NCBI GenBank assembly: GCA_963971425.1
Contig: OZ020524.1
Span: 8,993,845 to 9,057,844 of the forward strand
Source of the DNA: Bryoerythrophyllum caledonicum
Taxonomy: Eukaryota > Streptophyta > Bryopsida > Pottiales > Pottiaceae
DNA length: 64,000 nt
Direction of reading: 5' to 3'
Shown: in pieces, positions 21,903 to 34,396 of the stretch
Layout: the number at the start of each line of letters is the position of its first letter
Position numbering within the stretch: the first letter of the stretch is position 1
Position numbers and translations under genes: made by a program
Notes under the pieces: generated by a model
Seen by the model: only the letters and a program-made list of their open reading frames with translations
Told to the model about the DNA's origin: nothing
Database searches by the model: none

Positions 21903-22975
21903 GTGGAAGTTTATTTGAAGAGTCATGGAAGCAAATCAACCAATGAGCACATGACTGCTCTTCAAGTTTTTCGTCTAGTCATGGAGTCCATTGCGAATGA
22001 AAACGTGTTAGAGAAGGGTATTTTCATGCAGGGTGCTGAGTTTGGAAGCCTGAGGGTTGCGGTACGTTCATGCACGATTATATATATATTCTAAATTCGT
22101 GGTCTAGTGACTGTGCTAGAATATAGATTATTTTTTGCAGATGAATGAATATAGAGTCTTATGCAAGACTTGTCATGAACAAAATTTGATCTTACTATTA
22201 AAGTTTACAGTCTTTGACATCCCCATTCATCTATTGGAACATTGAATGTGTGCCTGAGACGAGAAGGGCTCTGCAGCAGGCGTTCAAAGTTGTGATTTCA
22301 GGGTCGCAAGTGTGGGTGAATTTTGCGTCTCGAATGTCTAAGAGTGCAGTGGTAGAGGTACCCCTTCACAGGTATTATGGTCCCATAATCCTTCCTGTAG
22401 AGCTCAAATATGTTACTTTTTCATTTTGAACTCGGTGTTGGCAGTTGATAGGGAAAGCGTTGCATCCATTGGCAGCTATGAAGAACACTAATGACAAAGG
22501 ATTTACCGCGTTGTTTATGACAAAGATAGATTTTGCTGCCAACTTCGACTACCATGTCAAGTATGTTACAATTTTGGAACACATAGATACTGTGGCAGGT
22601 GGAGAGCGTCATGTGCACCACTGCTTGAAGTGGCATTGGGTTGGTTTTGCTCTCTCATTAACGTCCTTTCCGATACATGCAACTATCCCAAATTCATAGC
22701 TTTTCTATTTTTTTGTTATTTTCAACTGTTAGAGAGTGTAGCTCCTTCCTTGTCTTTTCTCAAAGTACTCTTTGTGTTCTTCGTTTGAAGCGGAATGTTT
22801 CTCCTTTTAGATCTATAGTATGTGATATACATGATGGTCATGTTGCATATGATAGTTTTTCTTTACTCTTCTTGTAGGATAAAATTATCTGAAGATGAAC
22901 CGAGTCCGTCTCCACGGTTTTCAGATGAAGACAACTTCAAAGGTTATATGAAGAGGAACTTGAGTCACTTCTAAT
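21903..22975 (+). pseudogene. Possible multi-exon gene relic, function unknown
   Basis: Several open stretches could join at GT-AG boundaries. An exon ends near 22,062 (SLRVA before gtacgt). A stretch at about 22,260-22,370 codes QVWVNFASRM and EVPLHR (before gtatta). An exon from 22,445 to about 22,560 (LIGKALHPLAAMKN ... FDYHV) then joins in phase to about 22,880-22,973 (KIKLSEDEPSPSPRF ... NLSHF, stop). The last junction keeps frame and fits splice consensus. I do not recognise the product. Further open but unconnected stretches follow (22,991-23,347; 23,344-23,562; 23,911-24,147). This could be an old duplicate or a real unknown gene; confidence is low. Confidence 0.3.
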
Positions 22976-25900
22976 CAAGGGTTTGGGTGATTGAGGACAG
23001 TAGTTCGAGTTCGAGTTATTGTCAGACGAAACTGTAGTTTAGGATGGGTTCTGAAGGATAGTTTATCAAGACTTGAAAAGGGTGACGTATGGGCAGGCAT
23101 TTCCTTAGTTAATTTGGACTTAGCTCTGCAAATGGCAGACCTTGGTTCAAGTGTTGACAATAAAGACAAGGTCCTTCTCTTTACGTTATATTTTGATCCA
23201 CTTGGGTTGGATCTTTATCTACCTACTTATGACATTGAGCAACATGAATTTGGAACGAGTCAATTGAAGTATAGTCATAGATATGTTAGTGTTATTTGTT
23301 CAATGTTATTTTATAAAATCGAAATTTTTAGAATGTTAGAAAAGTGATCTACTTTATTCTCACAAACTTCCATTCTATGTCCAATAAATTCCGGCTTATA
23401 AGTTTTGAGCGTTCTAGGGTGAAAGAGCTGAGCTTCAAAGGTTCAAAGATGGGAATAGCTTGGAGAATGCAAGTGAGCCCATCCGAGAGATTCGCTTGTA
23501 CTTTCAAGAGACGATATCAATTCAGAATATTCAATCAAAACGTAGAATTCAAAAACTCTTAATTACTCAAGGTGAGGATGTTAGCTAATTATGATGTAAG
23601 TTCTCATTCATATTGTGTATACAAGTTTTTTTACAATGTTGGGATTGAAATGTTAGACCACTGTAGGAGTATGAGGGTTGGTTGTGAGAGTGTGAGGATT
23701 GGCAGTGAGAGTGTGAGGGCTAGAAGAGACACTTGGTTATAAACATTGAATCATTGAGCATGTTCTTCATCGATATTTGATTTTGTCATCTGAATCGTTG
23801 ATGTTGTTTATTGTCAGCCGTTTTGCACTTCTCAAGAAAGAAATAGGTATTTTACCTGACTAGGATGTCTTCCTTCCTTTAAAACTATAAATTATTGTTA
23901 GCAACACTCTTTGCTCTTCAGTGTATTGCTCATGTTTGAGCTATCTTTCAATCCTCAAATGAAACTCAAGTACCGTACTTTTGAATTGTTGCCAGATCTG
24001 ACTTCAATTGTTTCTGAATTGATGGAGGTCAAGTTTGTAATCTTTGAGAAAGGTGGAGGGACGTCAAGGATTTACCCCATAAGGTTGTTGGTGTGCAACG
24101 TACCAGCTTTGGTAATATTCTTACACATTTCTTCATGTTTTCACTAAAGTTGTCGAACTTAGTGCACCTTGTCTTGTACAAAGTCATGTTAACCTCTATC
24201 TCAATAGAGGTTTTATGATTGAACAGGGTCTCATCTTTTTAAGTAAACAGTTCCAAAGTCTCGAACAATATATTCAATTTAAATCATGTATATGTATATT
24301 TTTGCGTTTAATTCAGTCGATTTCAATATGTGGGCACTGCTCTGAGATCTGTTGTGGAGATCGTATTTCCAAATTTTCATTGGAAGCATGAAGGAATTCT
24401 TTAGTAGAGTGTGACAATGGTATTTGTTTCACTTCTGTAGATACATGGAGTTGTTCTCTAATAGGATTTGGAACCAAATCATACTATGAAACCTCAACAC
24501 GCTACGCACAACCTTGCATGCCTCAAAACCTACACCATACCAGATGCAACCGGGGTTATCACACCACTTTTGCCCGCTGACCAGGCATTCTCAACATTGG
24601 ATTTCATTATCACCATATATGAGTGGTGCGCATGCCCGGTTGCGTCTCAGTTGTACCATCCTCCTTGAAAACACGGTGCCACAACCACATTGAGCTAGCA
24701 ACACAATACCTAGCTATGCAACTGTCGATAGCATACAAATGCAAATCATTTCAAGCATTGTATGTGCGCTCTAAGTAACACTCATCTCCAACAAACATGG
24801 AGAAACCGATGGTAGAATGTCATGGGTTAGAACAAGCACAACATCTAGCTACATAGTTCCTAGTCCTCATATCAAACTTTACAATTACGTACAAAAGCAT
24901 GGGCAGTCATCTACATCCATACAAAGCGATGATATTCAACAGCAGAAAAGGTGGATTGGCTAATGTGACCTAGGTGAAAGGCTCCGACATCGTCACCAGA
25001 ATTAGATACAATTTCATAAGATAAGGCTAGAAAAAGAACCACGTCTACTTACAGGATCTGGATTCTTACCTCAATCGCACATTCACACCATCATAGGACT
25101 CATGCAACATCTGAACTGTAGAGAACACAAAAGGATACGTCTCGCGCCCTAGAATTTTGCCCGGAAAATCAACCTCCCTCACTGCAATCGAAACTCACCT
25201 CAATAGTAACAACATCCAATTTGTTCTTGAAACCTATCCTGAAAACAAAAACAAATCCAAGCAACACATGTCCACTCACCAAGAGATGTGAAATCATAAT
25301 AGCTGCATCCGTCAAAATACACCTTTGCAAAACATTCAAACAAAGACAATGCATTAGAATTCCAAACCCTAAAATCAATCAACCATAGAAATCCAACAGG
25401 TGCCAAATTCAACTCACTCCACCACACGCTAACTGCATTGTGCTCCTCACAACAGCACCATTCTGATGCCTCAGAGTGCAGCACCTCCTCACTCTCCCAA
25501 ACCGCCACAAAATCATCCAAAATCCGCCATTCCTCAAACACCAAACCTGCAAACAAGTCGAAATCACTCTCATCGCTAAAACACGAAAGGAGCCGAAAAC
25601 CAAGCAAACCACCGTCTCTCAAACCTGGACTCTGACACCAAGTGACTATGACCGAGGAGGAGAGCCACCTGGTAAGGCTTTATTGTTCCATGTTCATGGC
25701 TATGGAGAGTTGGAGCACGAACGAGTACATGACGTTCAATACGTCGAGAGGCGACGTGTGTTCGACAGCCGCAACGCGAGTGCGTTCTCCTTCGAGCGCA
25801 CGTGGCCGGTTGCCAGCGAGCAAAACGTTTGCTTCGACACAGACGGGAAAGTGGCGCTCATGAGGATGATGCTCCGGAATGCACACTCCTATAAGAACTT

Positions 25901-28289
25901 TTGTTTTTTCTACAGACAGCGAATTAGTGGCGAAGATCATGACAGAGAGTGAAAGTGGGGATGGCCGTATTCTTCAGGGGTTTTGAGCTACGAGCCCGAG
26001 GTGGTGAGACCCAACTTCCCGAGGTCTGTGTAACTGTACGAGTTGCAACTTCAGCCCATGAAGGTCAGTTCCACCGCCCGGCGTCGGTGTCAAGTGCTAC
26101 ATGTCGTAGCGTGCAGGTCTGGAGGTTTCTGCTTGATATATTTCCGACTTTTATAATCCACCAATTTCGTGTTTTCCAGTGACACCACTCAAATATGGGT
26201 TGTTGAGGCCTTGCAAACTATTCGTCTTGCTAAAAGTGCCAGCCAATATTGGTGCAGAATGGTGTGGAAAAATATAAGTGAAACCAACACATGGGAGTTC
26301 AGAACACAAACACAAACAGAACATTAATAGTTGGGTCTTATGAAATCTCTCTCTGATGATCAATCGAGGAGTCTTTAAAGAAGGGTACCTCAACATCAAA
26401 CCAGTCCTTGATAATGGGAAATGAACTTGTCCATTCAATCTAATGGTGGTGTGCCACCTCCATAGTTCTGGGAAGCACATTATTCTTCACGAAGGAGATG
26501 TCACGGAGGTATTATGCAATTCATATAATTACGATATGAGAAATCCCTTTCGGCTTGTCACAAATGAAAGGAAAATCTATTGCAAGAATGTAGTACAAAA
26601 ATTGCCTAAGATATTGAGAGAAGTTGAATGTTGCATATTTAGAATCTTTAGCTAGTACTTTCATGATTCATCTTCACCTGGATTTTGTTATGATCAGTAG
26701 GACTTTAGAATGCTTGTTGAAGGTGCTGATTAGAGTCCAACCTATCATCCTCGTAACAAACTGATTTTGATCATCAAAGTGCAGCCTCATCACACTCAAA
26801 ATTGTTTTCCTCTTGCAGGTGCACATTTTTTTATATGAATAGGTCAACGCTCTGTATGATGCAGTAGAATCTATTCAAGTATGGAAGGTGTAATCTCGAA
26901 GATTGGCAGCCAATCACAGTTGTGACAACATCACCAAATATGGGTCCATAATCAGCAGCTGAAATGCCAAAAAATGACATTACCTTCATGAAGAGCAATA
27001 TGCTTCGTCAAGTAAGTTTTACTATCCGGACCCAGTCTGTACTCGGCAAGAAGAGCATGCATTCTCTCCTCCCCATTTATGTACAAAGCATATGGTATCA
27101 TTCACACAAGAAAAAAAATGAAATCACACTACGAAATTACGGCAAGTACATGTGTTGTGTTCTAGGTACAAATGTTTACCACAAAAGCAAGTCCAGTGAG
27201 TCGACCCTGGTGTAAAGGATTTGCAAACAAAGGGCCACCAGTACATGTGCCACGTAGTCTATCATTGAAGCTGCACAAGCAAAGTTTACATTACCCTAAA
27301 CCATATGTAATCATTTTGACAAATTCATGCTTCAAAAGGCAGAAATGGTATCAAACCGTTTAGAATTGCATCTAGAAAGTGGAAAGATATTAATATCCAT
27401 AACTTGTAAATTAGTTGAAGAATTTAGTAGTTCACCTATCAATGCCACATCCGGCTAAATATCGTTGCACCGCATTCACACCGTGCGCATTCTTGGCCAC
27501 TGCGCGGCGAGTAGCCAACGTTGATGCGGAGCAACGAGCAAGCGGGCGAAGACCAGGCGGCGTAACGTGGACATGAGCGCGGAGAGGAAGAGCGGCGGCG
27601 AGACAACAAGGAAGAGATGGAGGGGGAAACCCTACTCGAGCAGGGCAACGACACAATGGAAACATGTTCCCAGGGAGCGGTGGAACGTGGGGGACTTTGG
27701 ACTTTGAGAAGCCAGATCTCGCGCCCTAGAGGCATATTGGGGCCCTGCCCAGCTTCTACCGAGACACACTTATACCTAAAGAATATGGTAATTTTGAAAG
27801 TGGCGCTTACGAGGATGCTGCTCCACAATGTGCACTTCTTCTTCAAGCTCGCTATTGTGCACAAACACATCGTGCAAAGATAACATCATGCCAACAGGTG
27901 AGAGTGTACAATTAGCAACAAACCCGGAGCAATAATGATTAAACTATCATTGTTGCCTCCGTAAACAATGAAAACAATAGTTTACGTGAAAAACTATCAA
28001 CTACTCAACAACTAGGCTAGGAAAAAAGAAATAAATACCTAGACCACAACATTTAGTAATTGGTCTACAAAGATCCTTTTACTCGCCCCATTTGCCCATG
28101 CTAAAGCCCCTTTCACACTGGCGAACCACACAATTAACGTAAACTGGAGAAACGACCGATCATGAAAACCTTTGAAGTCCAGAGAAGTCGAGTCGAGCGA
28201 TAGAAAGAACACTAACAGGCTGTATTGACAAAAGATAGGTCGGGTGCAATAAGAGCTCAATCATTAATCGCCTCCAACAAAAAAAATTA
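22976..28289. other. No gene assigned; weak ORFs and relics
   Basis: Several ORFs of 60-160 codons overlap on both strands, with no domain motif. The longest are 25,476-25,952 (+) and 25,200-25,622 (-). A GC-richer patch at 25,640-25,960 shares about 45 bp ('gaaagtggcgct.a.gaggatg.tgctcc') with 27,790-27,845, suggesting two decayed copies of one unit. 27,432-27,720 is another GC-rich patch. I see nothing that decides coding. Confidence 0.35.
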
Positions 28290-29215
28290 ATGGTTAGACC
28301 TTGTCTATGCAGACTCTTAATGTGCTAAACACTATGGACACAACCATTGACCCATTGGTACTTCTAAAAGTGGTGGAGTTAGACATTCTAATGCCACCCC
28401 GTGAACACAAGTCACAAATGACCATCATGGCAGCCGGTTTGGCACTACCACACAACCGACATCGCAATCCAGCAGAGAGGTGAGAAAGACCAGGGTGTAT
28501 TGTACCATCAATGTGTGGCAAATGGCAAGGTGTGCTATTGTGCGTGTGATCCTTCCATACCTTATCATCTCGACCCTCCAACGATAACACTCTTCAGTTC
28601 TTTACCTCACAAACTCGTACAATCACTTGTCCCGCCGTCACATCCAAGGTGGTGGGCGTTGCTTGCTGCAAATACACATAGTCTCCGAGCGTAAAATGCT
28701 GCACTTGCCGTCGGTAGCCTCCTCCTCGTATAGTAGTATATCGTAATGTATCCCGATGTTGAGCAATGGAGAGATTCTCCAATGCCATAGGCATCACCCG
28801 CTTGAACAAATCTGCACGTTGCTTATACACTTGAGCTCACATGTCTGGATTGTCCATGTTAACCAACACGATGTCAGCATCTGCCTGAATGGCCTTTGGT
28901 AATACTGAATGCCTTCCAAACAACAAGTAAGGAGAAAAAGACGCCAAGGATGTTTGCTTACTTAACCGGTAGCCCATGGCTATCCATGGTAGTTGCAAGT
29001 CTCAATCCTAGTGATGTCCTTTCTTCAAACTATACTTCCAAAATCCCCTCTTGGCAGTTTGCACCATGTGCTCTGTCAATCCATCCGCTTTGGAGTGATC
29101 CCTCAAAGTAGTGCAGTGATATATCATTGCTTGCTCACACAAAGTTTAAAATTCACCCAAAAACTCATGTCGTTGGTCTATGAGAACCTAGGTTGTCACA
29201 TACATCTGATATCCG
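28290..29215 (-). pseudogene. Ty3/gypsy pol fragment: integrase end plus PHD-like finger
   Basis: Minus-strand remnant of an LTR retrotransposon, truncated at its N-side. It reads the integrase core around the second Asp (VLIDQRHEFLGEF), then the catalytic Glu region (KADGLTEHMVQTAKRGFWKY) and PWIAMGYRLSK and FSPYLLFGRH. A stop follows near 28,838 and then a C-terminal GDYVYLQQ segment. After a further stop, CRLCGSAK ... MMVICDLC resembles the first half of a PHD zinc finger; the later His/Cys ligands are lost (GGIRMSN). Four or more stops show it is dead. No LTRs were found nearby, so it is probably a fragment. Confidence 0.75.
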
Positions 29216-29880
29216 AGCTCTCAAACGTCTCGGACGTCCCGTCCATCCAGACGCGAGTAAATTGACGGTCACCCAATTTACCCTCGATCGCTCCCCGGTT
29301 GCCCTAAACTTATAGTGTTTAAAGTGATGAAGAAGGGGTTTACTCTTAAATGCCGAAGCAGCCAAAAAGTGGTTGTTCGGATGACATTTTGAGGATGATT
29401 ATTGTTGTAAACGGTTGTTTCTCATCCAATTGTTCAAAGACAGTTCATTGAATGTGTAAGTATTAGATGCTGATGAAACTTGCCTCATTAAAGTAATCAT
29501 GTTAAATCTAAAGAAGAAAATGTTTCTGACATGGATCTCAATGTAGTCTATACTAGAAACTTCTTATTCTAGCTCTAAATTTGAATTCGGGTCATTAAAA
29601 TGATATTTTTTTATTCTTAGTTCAACTAATGAAGTGAGGTTTATGAAGTCTAGTTTCCATTATAGTTTGAAATTTAGAAAATTACTGAAAATTGGATAAG
29701 TTATCACAATTTGAACTTTGGGCCTATAACCGATTTTCTAATTTTTGCTGAGCACGGAAGTATTATTTACACCACAAGTTTTGTCCCACAATTCTTTTAG
29801 CATACTTAGAATATGATATGAAATTTCGTCACTTTTTCTTCAAAAAATCACAATAAATTCAAATTTTCCCAAAGAAATTT
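29216..29880. other. No gene; AT-rich flank of the LINE
   Basis: Non-coding. The LINE 3' tail begins at its right edge. Confidence 0.5.
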
Positions 29881-30010
29881 GAAGAAGAAGACCACCGGTC
29901 TCCGAAGGAGCCGGCGTGAATAAAGTGTCTGTTCGTTCCACTACTAAGACCATTCCCACCGGACAAGGAATTAGTAAGCTGGAACTACTTCACCCTTTCA
30001 AGGGTAGACA
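29881..30010 (-). repeat. LINE 3' end: hairpin and short-repeat tail
   Basis: On the minus strand the 3' end reads ...GTCTACCCTTGAAAGGGTGAAG ... then a GC-rich hairpin (CCGGCTCC..GGAGACCGG) then TCTTCTTCTTC. The same unit ends the copies at 38,815-38,941 and 53,691-55,686. Conserved 3' stem-loops with short repeat tails are known recognition sites for the RT of stringent-type LINEs. Confidence 0.75.
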
Positions 30011-30165
30011 CTATGTAACAAGTAGCCAAAAACACAAAGTAACCAATAAAAAGCAACAAGGAAAGAGGGAGGGGGAGGAGAGAAAGAGAAGAGGGAAAAA
30101 TTGGGGAGGAGGGTGTGTTTCGCAATGTGAGGGGTTAAAGGTAAGGTAAAAATGGGGGGGTAGTT

Positions 30166-30897
30166 TTATGTAGGGTCTTGTGTATTGGGAAGGGCTTGGT
30201 TATTTTCAATTTTGCGTTTATGTAGAAGGATGGACATAGCATGTTGTATGGCAATGATGTTAATATTTTTGAAAGTGTTTGTAAGTGTATCAATAGGGAT
30301 TTTGAAGGTATCTTCTAGGGTTTTTATAGATGGGATAAAGGTGGTGGCACGAGCGCCGGCTGTGATTACAATAAGGGAGTTTATTTTCCAACCGAGGGCA
30401 GTGATGTCATCAATAAGGGGTTGGTATTTATTGAATTTATTTTCAATTGTTTCTGGGGAGAATCTGTCATTATAGTATATCAATTCGATGAATTGAATGG
30501 TGTAGTCTTGGTTTATGTGGTCGAGTGGGGGGTCATTGTATGGTAGGCCTCTAACGTAGAGTATGTCCAGTTTGAGTCTAGCATTGCAGTGGCATCGTTG
30601 AGTTTGACATGTTCATGGGAGTAGCCATGGTGGAACTCTATTTTCTTGTGGGTTGTTATTAAATGTGCAGGCATGAATGAGGATAAAACATCTCGATTTG
30701 TTATGGGAGGTGATTAATTTCCGAATTTCCCATAAGGCTTTGTTATGTCTTTTGACAATTAGGGAGTGGATGTGGTGGTTATGACATTTAAGTAAAACAT
30801 GTAGCCATGTGTCTGGATTCGTGGAAGTGCATATTGGGCATGTTATGGATGGGAATCTTTCTATTCCAAAGAAGAGTTGTTTTTGGGCATTTCCCAT
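30166..30897 (-). pseudogene. LINE ORF2 C-terminus: zinc finger and conserved tail domain
   Basis: 30,897-30,613 reads a CPIC ... H..LLKC..H zinc finger and SLIVKRHNKALWEI. A second open piece, 30,483-30,166 in the same frame, holds the motifs NDRFSPETIEN, ALGWKI and VITAGARATTFIPS. The tail domain is well conserved in the separate copy at 54,865-55,416, so it is a genuine part of the element. I do not recognise the tail family. The finger probably helps template RNA or DNA binding, by analogy with other LINEs. Confidence 0.7.
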
Positions 30898-31082
30898 GTA
30901 TTAACCGGTACGGAATTTGACGAGGCATGTTATTTGTGAGTCGGTGATGATGGAGTTTTTCGAGAAATTTGTAGAGAGTTCATTGTCTATGTTGTTGTTA
31001 CTAGTCCACTTTTCTATGTTGGGGAGGTTATCTGAGATTGTGTCAAGGTTGTTATATAGGTCTTGTTTTTTGAGGTGTTTTA

Positions 31083-31793
31083 CTATTTGCTCAAGAATCT
31101 AACCCGGCCTTTATCGGGGGTGTCTTCTTTGGAGGGCCGGTCTTCTTTTTGGAAGTAGTATGGGGTGGCGTGGGCGTGTTCGTGTGGATCTTTGGCATTT
31201 TTGTGTGATTTTTCACGGCCCTCTTTTGCTAGTTTATCCACTTGTTTGTTCCCAACAATATCAGCATGGGCTCGGACTTTGTGGAGGGTTGTGATTTGTC
31301 TTCTTTTTAGTATCATTTAGACCATTGATTCTAGTATGATTTGGTCAGGGTGGCTATTGTGGAGGGTAGGGTGTGTTATTTGGGTATTTAATAAGTATAG
31401 TGCGTTAATGCAGTCTGTGAATATGTGCGCTCGTTCATTGTTGTATTTTGTTGTGACAATTTCCAATGTTTTGTAGATGGCCATGAGTTGTGCTTTGAGG
31501 ATGTTTTCTAGGCCATGAAGTCTTTTGGCTAATTTAATTTCTTTAATAGGTTTGTGTATGCCATAGCGAGCTTTTTCTTTGCGCCAGTTTCCTGGGCTAA
31601 CATATTCAGGTGGTTTGAAGGAGCCATCAGTATAGTAACAATATGCCGGGTCAAATTTTGGTGAGGTTAGAGTTTGGTAGTTTGGGAGGGGTGGAGGTGT
31701 TACAAGGTAATCTAATGTATTATTGATGTAGTTTAGTTTTGACCATTTTTTGCTTTGGTTTACGGGGGTTTGTATACTTGATGTTGGGGCCAT
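31083..31793 (-). pseudogene. LINE ORF2 RNase H domain
   Basis: RNase H-type fold: YYTDGSFK (first Asp), AQLMAIYK (where Glu is expected; Gln here), IFTDCINAL (third acidic residue) and RAHADIVGNKQVDKLA (final Asp). The change of the catalytic Glu predicts loss of activity; the other LINE copy keeps AELMAI. A TAG separates 31,317 and 31,316 within one frame. RNase H removes template RNA during retrotransposition. Confidence 0.8.
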
Positions 31794-31930
31794 TTTTGTG
31801 TATAGGCAGTGTATGTTTAGAGAGTTTGCTATGGAGGTGAGTTCGGCAAGTTGTTCTAGGGTGCCAAGGGTTTGGTTTTGGTGGTGGACACATATTATTT
31901 GTAATGTAGATGGTTCAATCCGTGGCTTTT

Positions 31931-32508
31931 TTAGTTCGGGTGGAATAGTGGGTTCTTCGTATGGGATTGAGTCTGCTTCGAATAGTGCAATGATATGTGA
32001 GTCTGGGAATGGATTTGATTGTTGGTTAAAGTTTTGGTACCAATTTTTGTCCGGTGTGATAATGAGTGTGGATGTGTGGTGTAGGTCATTTTGGCAGCAA
32101 GGCGGGCCCAGTGTAATGCTTGTTGAGTTTCCTCCTTGTTATGAGGGTGAGCTATACCCTTACCGACCCATTTATAGTCAAAGGCCTTTCCCAAGGAGCC
32201 AAATATTTTGTTTCTTTCAAAGGGGGAATAGAATTTTTTAATTTGGTGGAACATGTGACGGGGGAAGAGAAATATGATTGTTCATTATTGAAGGATGAGA
32301 TTAATGAGTCTAGAATGAGTGTGGGTATTGTATATTGTGCGCTTTTGAGGGGATTATTTTTTGGGTTGCAATATTTATATCTTTGGTATAGCCAAATTAG
32401 TTCGGTTTCAAATGGTTGGGTTGTTGGTTCGATATTTGTAGGAGTTTGTAGTTTCAAATTGTATTGGTTCTTGTGGAGCCAAAATAACAAAAATAAATTT
32501 TTTTTCAA
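31931..32508 (-). pseudogene. LINE ORF2 segment between RT and RNase H
   Basis: Two overlapping open frames (32,508-32,152 and 32,254-31,931) with a frameshift between them. Composition (Asn, Thr, Lys, Ile-rich) matches the rest of ORF2. No specific motif; assigned by position. Confidence 0.5.
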
Positions 32509-32509
32509 A

Positions 32510-34390
32510 AAATTAAGTGTAAAAAGGGTTGTAGATATATAGAGAATTAGATAATTAATGATTAAGTTTACACTAAGTAGTTAATTACTTAAAAAGTACC
32601 TATTCATATCCAAAAATAAGGAAATAATGGGAAAAGGGTTGAACTCGCACCCTTTGGGTAGGGTGTACCTCTTCATAAATAGATATGAATAGATGTGAGG
32701 ATTTCGTGGATTTAATCTTAATGGTTAATTCTAGGGAAAACCTCTTGCCAAGAGGTGTACCTCTTGGATGTAGAGTAGAATGACTAGCTTGAATTTTTAG
32801 CATTCTTGGCCATTACCATAGCAATTCCTTGGAGGAAGATTGGAGTGAGCCCTAGCTTTAGGTGAAAAAGCTAACTGATGATTCATAATGTTGTAAGAGT
32901 ATTTAATTATATATATATAATTATTATTGAATTTGCATATGTAGAGTCTTGTGTGTGGCTTGAGTCATATGTATAATTGCAATAATATGTGATCTTCATT
33001 GAATAAATTTGAAATTGTGTTGTGTAAATGCAATTGTATGCATTAGGTATTAATTGTGGATAAAATTCCTATGCATGAATGCATTATACATTTATTCTTC
33101 ATAGAATAAGTTAGGGAAATACCCTAACTATAATGCATATGGAGTGTGGTTCATAAGTACTTAATAGGATCTCAAGTGTGAGTGTGCATAACTTGAGAAT
33201 CTTAAGAATAAGAATGGAGTTCTTATTCATGATTAATGCAATTTATGCAATAAACATCAAGAGTGGCATACCTTGATGCATGGCAAAGAGTGTCATATGC
33301 ATACATATAATTAGCATTAAGTCTAGCCTTAACGGAAGGGATTCTTTAAGGTAGGCTAATTTGTGAGCATTTAAAGAGACTATCATAAGAGAATAAGTAA
33401 GGAACAAATCCTTAAGGAAGACTTAAAAAAGAGTATAGAAATTTAAGAATCTTAAAATCCAAGATTGGATAACATAAGTTTATGAAGATTGAGACCTTAA
33501 GTACCAGGAGACCTTTAAGTTTAAGGGCTAGGACCTAAAGGTTGTATGGGCGAGAGCAGGGGACAACATTTGCATTGTATAAGATGCACTCCCTATTTTG
33601 GCAGTCTTAAATCGGAAACTTAAGAACACGGCCACGCTGATTTGGTTTAAACTGTGCGGATTCTTAAATGATCAGTTCGAAGTAAGAGTGTGAGTGCTTA
33701 AGAACCTTAAGACCAGAGGTTGTGTCCTTAAGAACATGGAGTCGACCATGAGTGAAGACTTAAGTAATAGTCATATATCTTAAAGACTAAGTGTTACGGC
33801 TTATAGAGGATAAATGTAAGTGTAGAATACCGTTTGTCTTAAAGAATTAAATATGGATGAGTGAACTTAAGTGGAGGCTTAAGAGGTGAACTCCTTAAGA
33901 CTTAAGTTAACTTATATGTGTGATTTTTGAGACTAACCTTTGTATTAAGAACGTGATCACGTGGACCGAGTGGACGGACGTGAAAAGTGGATCGAATTGC
34001 ATGAGGTAAGACTTTGAATTCTTAAAGGATGTAATTAAGGAACCAATGCAATGAGACTTAATGGAATCTTCCATTAGCCCAACGTAGCATATGTAATGAA
34101 GTTAGTGGCACAAGCACAATCTTAAAAGGACTAATGTTCCTTCTTAAGGCACGAGAGATCCTTTGGGGTTATACTTTGTGGGTGGATCCCTTAAGAGTGA
34201 TGCTAAGAGCCCTATTTTCTAAAATACAAAAAGATAACCTTAAGAATTAACCGAGAAGATAGCTTTAACTACACAATTAAGCTTCAATTGCTTAAAACTA
34301 GGCGTATGATCATCCCCGTAACAAATCCTAAGAGGTGTGGGTAAAGTTGGGTGTTTTTTTGGAGTGGTAAAATATCACTCTACAGTTCCA
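32510..34390. mobile_element. AT-rich insertion of about 1.8 kb in the LINE, unclassified
   Basis: ORF2 coding stops at 34,397 on one side and resumes at about 32,508 on the other. Between them there is no ORF and the base pattern changes, with CTTAAG/CTTAAGA words recurring dozens of times and a run of short AT repeats. I could not find TG..CA ends, TIRs or a target duplication, so boundaries are approximate. It could be a solo LTR, a Helitron or an old MITE cluster. Confidence 0.45.
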
Positions 34391-34396
34391 TAGCCA

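Noticed and set aside
25200-25622. 140-codon minus ORF
   Set aside because: No motif, overlapped by a plus ORF of similar length; insufficient to call a gene.
32630-32680. tRNA-like 'gggttgaactcgcaccc' word
   Set aside because: Resembles a T-arm, but no acceptor, D or anticodon arms can be paired around it.
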